Of a stretch of 64,000 nucleotides of DNA, positions 24,800 to 33,706 are shown piece after piece (positions within the stretch are counted from its first letter, which is position 1; each line of letters starts with the position of its first letter). Below the pieces are notes generated by a model. That model had not been told where the DNA came from and made no database searches. It saw only the letters and a list, made by a program, of their open reading frames with translations. Origin of the DNA: Hyphomicrobiales bacterium (GTDB lineage Bacteria > Pseudomonadota > Alphaproteobacteria > Rhizobiales > Rhizobiaceae); NCBI GenBank assembly GCA_900470155.1, contig UBZT01000008.1, forward strand, positions 246,114 through 310,113. The letters are read 5' to 3'. Both the position numbers and the translations under genes were made by a program.

Positions 24800-26110
24800 T
24801 CAGCTCTTCTTTTCGGTGGAGTCGGTCACCAGCGGATCGCCTTCGGCAATATCGCCCTTCACCAGGACGGTGTTCTGGCCATCACTGGCACCGATCTCGA
24901 CATTGACCGCGGCAGGCACGCCATTGCGCAGCACCCAGACCGTGCGTTCGCTGCCTGTCGGCTGGGGCGTCGTCAGCGAGCCCATGCGTGGTGGCCGGAA
25001 CAGGCTGAAAATTCCCCTGCCACCGCCTCCGCTGGCGGTGGTGACAGGCGGCGAATAGCGCAGCGCTGCATTGGGAATCAGCAGCGCGCCGGCAATCGAC
25101 TGCGTCACGATATCCGCGGTTGCCGTCATGCCCTGGCGCAGCACCATGTCGTCATTGCGCACCGACAGGATGCCCTTGTAGGTCACGACATCGTTGACGG
25201 TCTCCGAAGCGTAGCGGACCGAGGTGATTTCCGCCGGGAACCGCTTGTCGGGAAAGGCATCGACGGTGAAGGTGGCCGTCTGACCGACAGCAACCTGCCC
25301 GACGTCCGCTTCGTCGATCGAAACCTGCAGTTCCATCTCGCGGAGATCGCCGGCCAATGTAAAGAGTGTCGGGGCTTCCAGCGAGGCGGCGACGGTCGCG
25401 CCGGGATCGACATCGCGCGCCAGCACGATGCCGTCGATCGGCGAGACGATGGTCGCCTTGCTCAGCGAAAGTTTCGACTGTTCAAGCGTGGCTTCGGCAG
25501 CCAGAACATTGGCCTCGGCACTCGCTTTGGTCGCCACAGACGCTTCATAGGTGAACGCGGCCGAATCGAGGTCCTGCTGGCTGGATACGCGGCTGGATAC
25601 CAGCGCCTTCAGCCGGTCGTAACTTGCCTTGGCAGACAGGCGGTCGGCTTCGGCCTTTGAAACGCTGGCCTTCGCCGCCGCCAATGCTGCTTCTGAACCC
25701 TTGAGTTCCGCGGTCAGCTTGGCGGTGTCGAGACGCGCGAGCACTTCGCCCTTTTTGACCTGCGTATTTTCGGCGACAAGCACTTCGCGAACGGTGCCGG
25801 ACTGCTCGCTCGACACATCGACCTGCACGGTTGGTTCGACGGATCCCGTGGCCGTCACCATCACGGTGAGATCGCCCTTCTTCACCTCGGCCGTCGCATA
25901 GGTATAGGACGAAGTGCGTGTTGTCAGCGTGAAGATGCCGTAGGCAGCACCAACAGCCAGCACCAGCAGGGCGATCCGCAAAGCCCAACGCGGTCTGTTG
26001 CCACGTGGGGCGCCGATCAGTGCCCTGAGTTCGTCGCGAGCCTGGGTTGCGTCTTGCGAATTGCTGTCTGTATCGATCGTCACGAAGGCACCATTGTTAT
26101 GTTGTTGCAC
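24800..26110 (-). CDS. MacA-like periplasmic adaptor (HlyD family)
   Basis: A 436-residue membrane-fusion protein. After a cytoplasmic N-terminus comes one membrane anchor (WALRIALLVLAVGAAYGIFTL, about residues 42-62). Then follow the barrel/lipoyl halves (VKKGDLTVMVTATGSVEP; TIVSPIDGIVLARDVDPGATV) flanking a long coiled-coil hairpin (about residues 115-200, rich in Ala, Lys and Glu), and a C-terminal barrel (VTYKGILSVRN, LRQGMTATADI). The adaptor bridges the MacB-like permease and an outer membrane channel. It is the first gene of the export operon. The N-terminal extension of about 40 residues before the anchor is longer than in E. coli MacA. The frame begins at an ATG at 26110. Confidence 0.92.
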   Translation of the reverse strand: MQQHNNGAFVTIDTDSNSQDATQARDELRALIGAPRGNRPRWALRIALLVLAVGAAYGIFTLTTRTSSYTYATAEVKKGDLTVMVTATGSVEPTVQVDVSSEQSGTVREVLVAENTQVKKGEVLARLDTAKLTAELKGSEAALAAAKASVSKAEADRLSAKASYDRLKALVSSRVSSQQDLDSAAFTYEASVATKASAEANVLAAEATLEQSKLSLSKATIVSPIDGIVLARDVDPGATVAASLEAPTLFTLAGDLREMELQVSIDEADVGQVAVGQTATFTVDAFPDKRFPAEITSVRYASETVNDVVTYKGILSVRNDDMVLRQGMTATADIVTQSIAGALLIPNAALRYSPPVTTASGGGGRGIFSLFRPPRMGSLTTPQPTGSERTVWVLRNGVPAAVNVEIGASDGQNTVLVKGDIAEGDPLVTDSTEKKS

Positions 26111-26265
26111 AGAGGATGCCGCCTCCCGCAGTTTCTGTCTTGATCGGAATCAAATGCCGGGAGTGGCCGCCGCCTATGTTTGCGGTCTTTCCATGGAAAA
26201 CCGCAAAACCCCAGTGAATATTTGGTAAGGATCGACAGTGCGCGGGTTGTCCGGTCCGATTGTGT

Positions 26266-26583
26266 TCAAACGAACAGACGCAGGAGGAATGTCGCCATGA
26301 GCGCTATGCCGACAATGCCGAAAAAGGCGATCACGCCGATTTCCGCGAGCGTCGGATCCTTGCGCATGCGTCGCAACGTGCCCTCGACCCGGGCATCTTC
26401 CTGACGCAGCACCATTTGCGTATCGGCAAGCTCGATCACCGCAGAGATCACCTGTTCGACACCCCAGCCTGCCTTTACACCGCGATTGACCAGCTCCAGA
26501 AACGCGTCCTCCATCGCTTCCTGGCACTCGATCGGGTGCTCGGGATCGGATGTTTGCGTTTTAGGCGAGCGGATTTGAGCCAT
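26266..26583 (-). CDS. Hypothetical small protein with a C-terminal membrane anchor
   Basis: A 105-residue protein starting at ATG 26583 (MAQIRSPKTQTSDPEHPIEC). The middle is predicted helical and charged (CQEAMEDAFLELVNRGVKAG; VIELADTQMVLRQEDARVEG). One strongly hydrophobic helix ends the chain (IGVIAFFGIVGIALMATFLL), so the protein is probably tail-anchored with its N-terminus in the cytoplasm. I do not recognise a family. It lies alone between the exporter operon (155-bp gap) and tRNA-Lys. The coding bias looks native. Confidence 0.65.
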   Translation of the reverse strand: MAQIRSPKTQTSDPEHPIECQEAMEDAFLELVNRGVKAGWGVEQVISAVIELADTQMVLRQEDARVEGTLRRMRKDPTLAEIGVIAFFGIVGIALMATFLLRLFV

Positions 26584-26761
26584 GGCGATAGAATACCGGA
26601 TTAAAAGGGCAGCCTGGGAGTTCCGGAAACAAGTGTCACGACCGACGTACACGCAGCCCGTACTCGGGTCCAGTGTTGATGATCGGGGCCGCCTTGGGAC
26701 ATGCCAGCGTCATCGGCCAATGGCCTTCACCAAGATAAATCAACATAAGCTATTGATTTTA

Positions 26762-26837
26762 TGGTGAGAGCGCAGGGATTCGAACCCTGGACCTACTGAT
26801 TAAAAGTCAGTTGCTCTACCGGCTGAGCTACGCTCTC
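26762..26837 (-). tRNA. tRNA-Lys (anticodon UUU)
   Basis: The minus strand gives a full cloverleaf. The acceptor stem is GAGAGCG/CGCTCTC with discriminator A and an encoded CCA (26762-26764). The D arm contains AGCTCAGCCGGTAGAGCA, the anticodon arm is CTGACTTTTAATCAG with anticodon TTT, and the T arm has GGTTCGAATCC. It is 76 nt including CCA. A matching promoter lies 39 bp upstream. Confidence 0.98.
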
Positions 26838-26875
26838 CCACCCGGGGTTTTGGCCCCGCCTTTGGAAGTGCGCGG

Positions 26876-26904
26876 AACATAGGCAGGCGACCCCATCCGG
26901 TCAA
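26876..26904 (-). promoter_or_regulatory. Predicted sigma-70 promoter of tRNA-Lys
   Basis: On the minus strand TTGACC (26904-26899) and TATGTT (26881-26876) are separated by exactly 17 bases. The implied start is about 30 nt before the mature tRNA 5' end at 26837. Confidence 0.6.
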
Positions 26905-26913
26905 CCGGTAAAA

Positions 26914-26957
26914 TGCGTTCGGCGCAAGGAAAAAGTCCTTTTGTCGCAACGAACGCA
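26914..26957. promoter_or_regulatory. Nested inverted repeat upstream of ccdA
   Basis: TGCGTTCG (26914-26921) pairs with CGAACGCA (26950-26957), and inside it AAGGA (26926-26930) pairs with TCCTT (26936-26940). The element lies 81 bp before the ccdA start and just upstream of the tRNA promoter on the other strand. It could be an operator between the divergent units or an RNA hairpin in a ccdA leader. Confidence 0.4.
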
Positions 26958-27038
26958 AAGGTGATTGGCAAGCGACCATGCGGCCGGATAGGAAGAGCGC
27001 CAATTCGTTTGCCGATCTCGTTCAATGTGGAGCCGTGT

Positions 27039-27785
27039 GTGTCGATCGCCGATATTTCGTTCGTCAGCGCGCTTCTGGCGGGTGCGCTGTCCTTCCTCTC
27101 GCCTTGCGTTCTGCCTCTCGTTCCGCCTTATCTCTGCTACATGGCGGGAATTTCGGTCGACCAGTTCCGCGCGGGTGAAGAGACGCAGAACGCCGCAGCC
27201 CGTCGCACGGTTTTTCTGACATCGCTGGTCTTTACGCTCGGTTTTGCCACGGTTTTCATCGCGCTGGGGGCCGGTGCCTCGACGATTGGCGGGCTTCTGC
27301 GTCAGCATCTCGATCTGCTGGCCAAGATCGGTGGCGCCATCATCATCGTCATGGGCCTGAATTTCCTCGGGGTCTTCCGGCTTGGCATTCTGTCGTCGGA
27401 AATGCGGTTTGCCGGCGGCGGCAAGCCGGCAACGCTGTCGGGCGCCTATGTCATGGGGCTCGCGTTTGCCTTTGGCTGGACGCCCTGCATCGGTCCGGTC
27501 CTCGGCGCCATTCTCGGCGTTGCCGCCTCCAAGCAGACGGTGGGCGACGGCGCTTTGCTGCTTGCGATCTATTCGCTGGGCCTCGCCGTGCCCTTCTGGA
27601 TCGCCGCCGGTTTCTCCGGCGCCTTCATGCGCTTCCTCGGGCGCTTCCGACGGCATCTCGGCCTAGTCGAAAAGATCATGGGCGGCTTGTTGGTGCTGAC
27701 CGGCCTTGCCTTCGTCTTCGGCTATATTTCCGACATGGCAATCTGGTTCCAGCAGACCTTTCCAATTCTCTCGCAAATCGGCTAA
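27039..27785 (+). CDS. ccdA: Cytochrome c biogenesis protein CcdA
   Basis: A 248-residue polytopic membrane protein with six hydrophobic segments. It carries electrons from cytoplasmic thioredoxin across the membrane for cytochrome c maturation and periplasmic disulfide reduction. The two redox cysteines lie in the conserved motifs LSPCVLPLVPPYLCYMAG (helix 1) and GWTPCIGPVLG (helix 4). I start at the GTG at 27039 (MSIADISFVSALLAG), which has GGAG six bases upstream. The longer frame back to 26913 would place 42 charged residues before the first helix. It is divergent from tRNA-Lys and is followed 46 bp later by the AEC carrier gene. Confidence 0.92.
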   Translation: MSIADISFVSALLAGALSFLSPCVLPLVPPYLCYMAGISVDQFRAGEETQNAAARRTVFLTSLVFTLGFATVFIALGAGASTIGGLLRQHLDLLAKIGGAIIIVMGLNFLGVFRLGILSSEMRFAGGGKPATLSGAYVMGLAFAFGWTPCIGPVLGAILGVAASKQTVGDGALLLAIYSLGLAVPFWIAAGFSGAFMRFLGRFRRHLGLVEKIMGGLLVLTGLAFVFGYISDMAIWFQQTFPILSQIG

Positions 27786-27831
27786 GTCCCGATCAGGCGC
27801 ATGCGATGCGCGTTGAAGGGAGAATCGCCCG

Positions 27832-28794
27832 ATGGCTGACATCGTCGCGTTGGTGCTGCCGTTCTTCGGCCTGATCCTGATCGGTTATGTTTCCGGCCGG
27901 ATCGCCGGTCACCCTGCTGATGCCCTCGGCTGGCTGAATTTTTTCGTGATCTACGTCACATTGCCGGCGCTGTTCTTCAAGCTCGTCTCGCGCACGCCGA
28001 TCGAGCAATTGACCCGAATCGATTTCATCGCCGCCGCCCTTGCCTCGACCTATACGATCTTCGTCCTGGTCTTTGTCATCGGACGCTATATTCGCGGCAA
28101 CACGATCGCCGAATGCACCGTTCAGGCCCTGGCCGGCTCTTACGGTAATATCGGCTATATGGGCCCGGGTCTTGCACTTCTCGCTTTCGGCGAGAAGGCC
28201 GCCGTACCGGTGGCATTGGTCTTCTGCTTTGAAAACGCTGCGCATTTCATCGCGGCCCCGGCGCTGATGGCCTTTGCCGGCGGCGACAGGAGACCGCCCT
28301 TGCAACTGGCGCTCGATGTGGCGCGCAAGATCGTCACGCACCCGTTCATCATTGCAACCTTGATCGGCTTTGTTGCGGCAGCCTTTGCCTTCGAGCCGCC
28401 CATCGCGTTGCAACGGCTGATCGACTACCTGGCCCAAGCCGCCGCCCCATGTGCGCTGTTTGCCATGGGCGTGACGCTGGCGTTGCGGCCGCTGAAGCGC
28501 ATCCCGGTCGAGATCGGCTATATCGTGCCGATCAAGCTCGTCCTGCACCCGGTGCTGGTCTATGTCGTCCTGAGCTTTGTCGGTAATTTCGATCCGCTCT
28601 GGCTCTATACGGCGATCCTGCTCGCCTCGTTGCCGACCGCCACCAATGTCTTCGTTATCGGCCAGCAATATGGCGTCTGGCAGGAGCGCGCCTCCGCAAC
28701 GATCCTGATCACCACGGTGATTTCGGTATTTTCCGTTTCTGCCCTGCTGTTTGCGATCAAGGGTGGCGTTTTACCGCCGGATCTTTTCCCGTAA
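27832..28794 (+). CDS. AEC-family (auxin efflux carrier-like) transporter
   Basis: A 320-residue integral membrane protein with ten predicted hydrophobic segments in two halves of five. The AEC pattern is visible in LVLPFFGLILIGYVSGRIAG at the N-terminus, the LNFFVIYVTLPALFF segment, GSYGNIGYMGPGL in the middle crossover, and ASLPTATNVFVIGQQYG near the C-terminus. Bacterial relatives transport malate, malonate and other organic acids; auxin transport is not implied. The ATG has an AAGGGAGA site ten bases upstream. Its last 24 bp overlap the 3' end of the UbiH-like gene on the opposite strand. Confidence 0.9.
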   Translation: MADIVALVLPFFGLILIGYVSGRIAGHPADALGWLNFFVIYVTLPALFFKLVSRTPIEQLTRIDFIAAALASTYTIFVLVFVIGRYIRGNTIAECTVQALAGSYGNIGYMGPGLALLAFGEKAAVPVALVFCFENAAHFIAAPALMAFAGGDRRPPLQLALDVARKIVTHPFIIATLIGFVAAAFAFEPPIALQRLIDYLAQAAAPCALFAMGVTLALRPLKRIPVEIGYIVPIKLVLHPVLVYVVLSFVGNFDPLWLYTAILLASLPTATNVFVIGQQYGVWQERASATILITTVISVFSVSALLFAIKGGVLPPDLFP

Positions 28795-29973
28795 CATTTG
28801 CGGCAGGCTTTTCAGTCCGCGACCGGGTGCGACCCCTTCCTGCATGACCAGATTGCGCAGCGGCGCAAAACTTGCCAGCACCTGCAGACCCGCCGCCCGC
28901 ATCATCTGCACCGGCAGCAGGCCAGAGAGAAGCGAGCGGTTCAACAGGTCGACGCTGACGGTACGGCTGGAAATATCGAGGCGCCGCTTGCGGTCGAAAC
29001 GATCGCCGGCCGTGGCCTTGATCTGATCGCCGTTGCGGTCAATCAGGATGTCTTCGAGCGCTGCAATATCACGAAGGCTGAGGTTAAGCCCCTGCGCTCC
29101 GATCGGTGGGAAGGCATGGCCGGCCTCGCCGATAAACGCTGCGCGACCACGACCATAATGATTGGCCGTCATTCCGGACAGTGGCCAGGCTTGTGCGCCG
29201 TCCTCGACCGTGACCTTGCCGAGCAGCGACTGCATCCGGCTTTCCACTTCTCCCGACAGGCTCGCCGTATCAAGCGCGAGCAGGCGCTCGGCTTCTGCGG
29301 GCGTGACGACCCAGACAAGGCTGGAGCGCAGGCCGGGCAGGGGCACTTGTGTAAACGGCCCTGATTCGGTGTGGAATTCCGTCGATGTGTTCTGGTGCGG
29401 CAGCGTGTGGGCAAGATTCAGCACCACGGCCGTCTGCGGATAGGACCAGGTCTTGACCCCGACGCCGGCGCTGTCGCGGGTTTTCGACTTCCGGCCATCA
29501 GCGCCGATGACGAAGTCCGCCGTGATGATCTCGTCCGGCGGCAGGCGAACGGTCACAGAATCGTCAGCGATCTCGATCGCCTCCGCCGCGACGGAAAGGC
29601 GCTCGATCAGCGGTTCCGTCGAAACGGCCCGCGAGAGTTCTGCGACCAGTGCGGAATTCGGAATATTGAACCCGAAAGCCGGAAGGTCTATTTCAGCGCT
29701 GCGGAAAGCAATCGTCGGCGCGCGCAGCAAGCGCTTGGTCCCGTCGATGATCTGCATTGTCGACAGCGCGGCCGCCTTGGCGCGCAGCCCATCCCAGAGG
29801 CCGAGGCGCTCCATCATCGTCAGCGATTGATGCATCAGGGCGGTGGTGCGCCGGTCGGAGCCATCCGTCTCAGGCCCGATCAGCGCCACGCGCCGGCCGC
29901 CGCGCGCCATGGCGATGGCCGCGATCTGGCCGGCAGGCCCCGCTCCAATAACGGCAATGTCGTAGTGTTTCAT
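28771..29973 (-). CDS. UbiH/Coq6-family FAD monooxygenase
   Basis: A 400-residue flavoprotein hydroxylase. The FAD dinucleotide motif is VIGAGPAGQIAAIAMARGG, the mid-chain GADGRKSKTRDSAG matches the DG motif, and GEAGHAFPPIGAQGLNLSLRD is the GD motif, with Glu in place of the usual first Asp. Family members hydroxylate the ubiquinone ring (UbiF, UbiH, UbiI, UbiL), and in alphaproteobacteria one enzyme may do several steps. Regiospecificity cannot be read from sequence. I start at ATG 29973 (MKHYDIAVIG). Convergent overlap with the AEC gene is 24 bp. Confidence 0.9.
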   Translation of the reverse strand: MKHYDIAVIGAGPAGQIAAIAMARGGRRVALIGPETDGSDRRTTALMHQSLTMMERLGLWDGLRAKAAALSTMQIIDGTKRLLRAPTIAFRSAEIDLPAFGFNIPNSALVAELSRAVSTEPLIERLSVAAEAIEIADDSVTVRLPPDEIITADFVIGADGRKSKTRDSAGVGVKTWSYPQTAVVLNLAHTLPHQNTSTEFHTESGPFTQVPLPGLRSSLVWVVTPAEAERLLALDTASLSGEVESRMQSLLGKVTVEDGAQAWPLSGMTANHYGRGRAAFIGEAGHAFPPIGAQGLNLSLRDIAALEDILIDRNGDQIKATAGDRFDRKRRLDISSRTVSVDLLNRSLLSGLLPVQMMRAAGLQVLASFAPLRNLVMQEGVAPGRGLKSLPQMLREKIRR

Positions 29974-30189
29974 GGTATCTGCGTCCAATCAGGCAAATGC
30001 ATCTCGCTATTTAGAGCGCTTGCGCGGCGAAATCCATGGGCCGTTTTGGCGCAGTGGGTCGGTTGGCGACCGTCTTGGTCCCTTTGTTGTTTTTGCGGTA
30101 AAACCGGTCATGCATCCGCTCCTCTGTTGCAAATGACAGGATTTCATCGGATACCGAGGTCACCGGACGGCTTATAGCTTGGAGCAGGG

Positions 30190-30921
30190 ATGAAGATCTT
30201 CAATTACAAACGGGTTCCCTATGCGGAAATCCGCGCGTTTTCGGTCCATATCCTGACCGCATCCGGATCTTTTCTGGCATTTTTGGGTGTTGTTGCCGCA
30301 GCCGAACATCGCTTCGTCGATATGTTCTGGTGGCTTGGGCTGGCGCTTCTGGTCGATGGCATTGACGGCCCGATCGCCCGCAAGGTTCGCGTCAAGGAAG
30401 TGCTGCCCAACTGGTCGGGAGATACGCTCGACAATATCATCGACTACGTCACCTATGTGCTGCTGCCCGCCTTTGCGCTCTATCAGAGCGGCATGATCGG
30501 TGAACCCTGGTCCTTCGTCGCCGCCGGCCTGATCGTGGTTTCCAGCGCGATCTATTATGCCGACATGGGCATGAAGACGGATGAATATTTCTTCTCGGGC
30601 TTTCCCGTGGTCTGGAACATGTTGGTCTTTACGCTTTTTGTCATCGATGCGAGCGCGACAACGGCGTTTGTCGTCGTTCTGGTCTCCGTCGTCCTGACCT
30701 TCCTGCCGATCCATTTTCTTCATCCGGTGCGGGTCAAGCGCCTGCGTGGACTTAACATGGCGGTGTTTCTGCTCTGGTGCGCTTTTGGCGGATATGCGCT
30801 TCTGCTGCATTTCGATACCCCGTCCTGGGTGGTTGCTGGCACGGTTATCTCGGGCCTCTATCTATACCTGATCGGCGGAATCCTGCAGTTTTTCCCGAGC
30901 CTTGGCCGCACCGCAGACTAG
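30190..30921 (+). CDS. pcs: Phosphatidylcholine synthase
   Basis: A 243-residue membrane enzyme that condenses CDP-diacylglycerol with choline to give phosphatidylcholine and CMP, the one-step route of rhizobia, Brucella and Agrobacterium. The CDP-alcohol phosphotransferase motif is clear: D56, D59-G60, A63-R64, G77, D81, D85 in LLVDGIDGPIAR and WSGDTLDNIID. The spacing between Arg64 and Gly77 is longer than in ordinary family members and is typical of Pcs. About seven hydrophobic helices follow. Upstream, 29974-30189 has no gene. Phosphatidylcholine matters for growth and for plant or animal host interaction in relatives. Confidence 0.93.
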   Translation: MKIFNYKRVPYAEIRAFSVHILTASGSFLAFLGVVAAAEHRFVDMFWWLGLALLVDGIDGPIARKVRVKEVLPNWSGDTLDNIIDYVTYVLLPAFALYQSGMIGEPWSFVAAGLIVVSSAIYYADMGMKTDEYFFSGFPVVWNMLVFTLFVIDASATTAFVVVLVSVVLTFLPIHFLHPVRVKRLRGLNMAVFLLWCAFGGYALLLHFDTPSWVVAGTVISGLYLYLIGGILQFFPSLGRTAD

Positions 30922-31041
30922 TGCTGCAACCTTGCCTGCGCAAAACCAAAAAAAACTCCTGCCTATATATTGTGCGGCGCGGCAAACCGGTTATGAATTG
31001 AGCTGCGGACCGGGCGCAAGACCCGGCCTGGGAGCTTGGTA

Positions 31042-32619
31042 GTGCAAGGGGGACATGTGGCGAACGACCAATCGACAGGCGAATTGCCGCTTCTGTCCGT
31101 GCGCGGCCTCAGTAAGCTGTTCGGCAGCTTCAAGGCTTGCGCCGGCATCGATCTCGATATCGGCCACGGCGAGATTCACGCACTTCTCGGTGAAAATGGT
31201 GCGGGAAAATCCACCCTCGTCAAGATGCTGTTCGGCATCCTCGCCCCATCGGCGGGATCGATTTCCTGGCAGGGAGCCGAGACCTTTGTCGCCAATCCGG
31301 CAGCGGCCCGCCGTCTTGGCATCGGCATGGTGTTTCAACATTTTTCGCTGTTCGAGGCGCTGACGGTCGCCGAAAATATCGCGCTGTCGCTCGATGAGAA
31401 GATCTCGATTGCGGACCTGTCCAAGAAGGCGGCCGAACTCTCGATCGCCTATGGTCTGCCGCTCGATCCCGACGCCCACGTTGCCGATCTGTCGGTCGGT
31501 GAACGCCAACGCATCGAGATCGTCCGCGCCCTCCTGCAAAATCCCAGGCTGATCATTCTTGATGAGCCGACATCGGTTCTGACGCCGCAGGAAGGCGATC
31601 GCCTGTTCGAGACCTTGTTCAAGCTCAGGGCCGAAGGCCGCTCGGTTCTCTATATCAGCCACAGATTGGAAGAGGTTCAGCGCATTTGCGACCGGGCGAC
31701 CGTCCTGCGTCATGGCAAGGTTACCGGCGTCTGCGATCCGCGCAAGGAAACGCCGGCGTCGCTCGCCCGCATGATGGTCGGCGCCGAGGTTGCCGGCGTC
31801 GAAAAAGTCGAGCCGCCGGCCGACGGTGTGCTGCAGCTCGAAGTCACAAGCCTGTCGGTAAGCCCGCGCTCACCCTTTGCCATGCCGCTCAAATCGGTAT
31901 CGATGCAGGTGCGTGCCGGCGAAGTTCTGGCGATCGCCGGTGTTGCCGGCAATGGACAGAGTGAATTGTTTGATGCGCTGTCAGGCGAATATCCGGTCGA
32001 GAGCGCCGATGCGATCCGCATTCGCGGCCGGCCGGTCGGTCGGCTCGGCATCAACGAGCGCCGCTTGTTGGGCGCCGGCTTCGTTCCAGAGGAGCGCCAT
32101 GGCCATGCCGCCGTGCCGGCGATGAGCCTTTCGGAGAACCTGTTCCTGTCGCGCAATGCCTCCGATCGCAAGGCCTATCTGGCCGGCGGCAAGCTCGGAC
32201 TGATCCGCCACGGCCTCGTACAACAAGCGGCACGCCGCATTTCGGAAATGATGGATGTGCGCAAGAGCGGCGATGATCCAGCCGCAGGCTCGCTGTCCGG
32301 CGGTAATCTGCAGAAATTCATCGTCGGGCGCGAACTCGACCGCCAGCCGTCCGTGCTGGTCGTCAACCAGCCGACCTGGGGCGTCGACGCTGGCGCCGCA
32401 AGCCGCATCCGTCAGGCGCTGGTCGATCTTGCCAAAAGCGGTTCGGCCGTGGTGGTGATCAGCCAGGATCTCGACGAAATCTTTGAAGTGGCAACCAGCA
32501 TTGCCGCGATCTCCGAGGGAAAACTGTCTGCTGTCCATCCGGCCGGCAGCATGAACCGCGAGAAAATCGGCATCCTCATGGGTGGCATGCATGGTTTGGA
32601 GACAACGCATGCGCATTGA
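31042..32619 (+). CDS. ABC transporter ATP-binding protein of a BMP-type (nucleoside) importer
   Basis: A protein of about 525 residues with two ABC domains. The first has Walker A GENGAGKST, signature LSVGERQRIEIVRALL and Walker B LIILDEPTSVL. The second has a degenerate P-loop (AGVAGNGQSELFDAL) but a good signature SLSGGNLQKFIVGREL. This is the layout of sugar and nucleoside importers such as YufO/NupA. It heads an operon with two permeases and a BMP-family binding protein. The start is uncertain among TTG 31036, GTG 31042 (GGGAG seven bases upstream) and GTG 31057 (AAGGGGGA just upstream); I chose 31042. The likely substrate class is purine nucleosides, from family knowledge. Confidence 0.93.
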   Translation: MQGGHVANDQSTGELPLLSVRGLSKLFGSFKACAGIDLDIGHGEIHALLGENGAGKSTLVKMLFGILAPSAGSISWQGAETFVANPAAARRLGIGMVFQHFSLFEALTVAENIALSLDEKISIADLSKKAAELSIAYGLPLDPDAHVADLSVGERQRIEIVRALLQNPRLIILDEPTSVLTPQEGDRLFETLFKLRAEGRSVLYISHRLEEVQRICDRATVLRHGKVTGVCDPRKETPASLARMMVGAEVAGVEKVEPPADGVLQLEVTSLSVSPRSPFAMPLKSVSMQVRAGEVLAIAGVAGNGQSELFDALSGEYPVESADAIRIRGRPVGRLGINERRLLGAGFVPEERHGHAAVPAMSLSENLFLSRNASDRKAYLAGGKLGLIRHGLVQQAARRISEMMDVRKSGDDPAAGSLSGGNLQKFIVGRELDRQPSVLVVNQPTWGVDAGAASRIRQALVDLAKSGSAVVVISQDLDEIFEVATSIAAISEGKLSAVHPAGSMNREKIGILMGGMHGLETTHAH

Positions 32620-33706
32620 ACTTGAACGCCGCCCGCGCCAGTCGGCGCTGTTTGCCATTGTGTCGCCCTTGCTGGCACTGGCGCTTACGGTCGTCTTTGG
32701 CGGCATCATGTTCGCGCTGCTCGGCAAGGATCCTGTTTCTGCGCTCTACAGCTTCTTCATCGAGCCGCTTCTCGAGGTCTGGTCGCTGCACGAACTGGCG
32801 ATCAAGGCCGGTCCGCTGATCCTGATCGCCGTCGGCCTGTCGGTCTGTTATCGCTCGAACAACTGGAACATCGGCGCCGAGGGCCAGTTCACCATCGGCG
32901 CGATCACCGGCTCGATCCTGCCGATCATCTTCTACGAATGGCATTCGCCCTTCCTGCTGCCGCTGATGATGGTCATGGGCGCGCTGGGTGGCGCCGCCTA
33001 TGCCGGCATTCCGGCCCTGCTCAAGACCCGGTTCAACACCAACGAGATCCTGACCAGCCTGATGCTGGTCTATATCGCCCAGCTTTTCCTCGACTGGCTG
33101 GTGCGCGGCGCCTGGCGCGATCCCGGCGGCTACAATTTCCCGCAGAGCCGCAGCTTTGTCGGCGAAGCCGTGTTGCCGGAAATCCTCTCCTCGTCCGGCC
33201 GCGCCCATTGGGGTTTTGCCTTCGCGCTGATTGCCGCGGTCGCCGTCTGGTTCATGATGCGCTACACGCTGAAGGGCTTCCAGATCGTCGTCCTCGGTCA
33301 GTCCGAGCGGGCAGGGCGCTTCGCCGGCTTCTCGACACGCGGCATGGTGTGGTTCTCGATGCTGTTTTCCGGCGCACTCGCCGGTCTCGCCGGTATTTCC
33401 GAAGTCTCCGGCTCCATCGGCCACCTCCAGCCGTCGATCTCGCCCGGCTATGGCTTCACCGCGATCATCGTCGCCTTTCTCGGCCGTCTCAATCCGCTCG
33501 GCATCGTCGCCGCGGGCCTCGTGCTGGCACTGACCTATCTTGGTGGTGAAGGCGCGCAGCTGTCGATCGGCGTCTCCGACAAGGTGACCCGCGTCTTCCA
33601 GGGGCTATTGCTGTTCTTCGTGCTCTCCTGCGATACGCTCATTCTCTACAAGGTCCGCATCGTTTTCGACCGGGGTCGCAAGCTTGTCGGCGGGAGCGCG
33701 TCATGA
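32609..33706 (+). CDS. ABC importer permease 1 (BMP/nucleoside type)
   Basis: A 365-residue permease with about nine hydrophobic segments. It belongs to the BPD_transp_2 group: SNNWNIGAEGQFTIGAITGS, FNTNEILTSLMLVYIAQLFL, GQSERAGRFAGFS and GLAGISEVSGSIGHLQ are its typical parts. It starts within the ATPase gene (11-bp overlap) and ends in an ATGA overlap with permease 2. The two permeases differ in length, as in YufP/YufQ, where the first carries an N-terminal helix (here FAIVSPLLALALTVVFGGIM). Confidence 0.93.
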   Translation: MRIELERRPRQSALFAIVSPLLALALTVVFGGIMFALLGKDPVSALYSFFIEPLLEVWSLHELAIKAGPLILIAVGLSVCYRSNNWNIGAEGQFTIGAITGSILPIIFYEWHSPFLLPLMMVMGALGGAAYAGIPALLKTRFNTNEILTSLMLVYIAQLFLDWLVRGAWRDPGGYNFPQSRSFVGEAVLPEILSSSGRAHWGFAFALIAAVAVWFMMRYTLKGFQIVVLGQSERAGRFAGFSTRGMVWFSMLFSGALAGLAGISEVSGSIGHLQPSISPGYGFTAIIVAFLGRLNPLGIVAAGLVLALTYLGGEGAQLSIGVSDKVTRVFQGLLLFFVLSCDTLILYKVRIVFDRGRKLVGGSAS

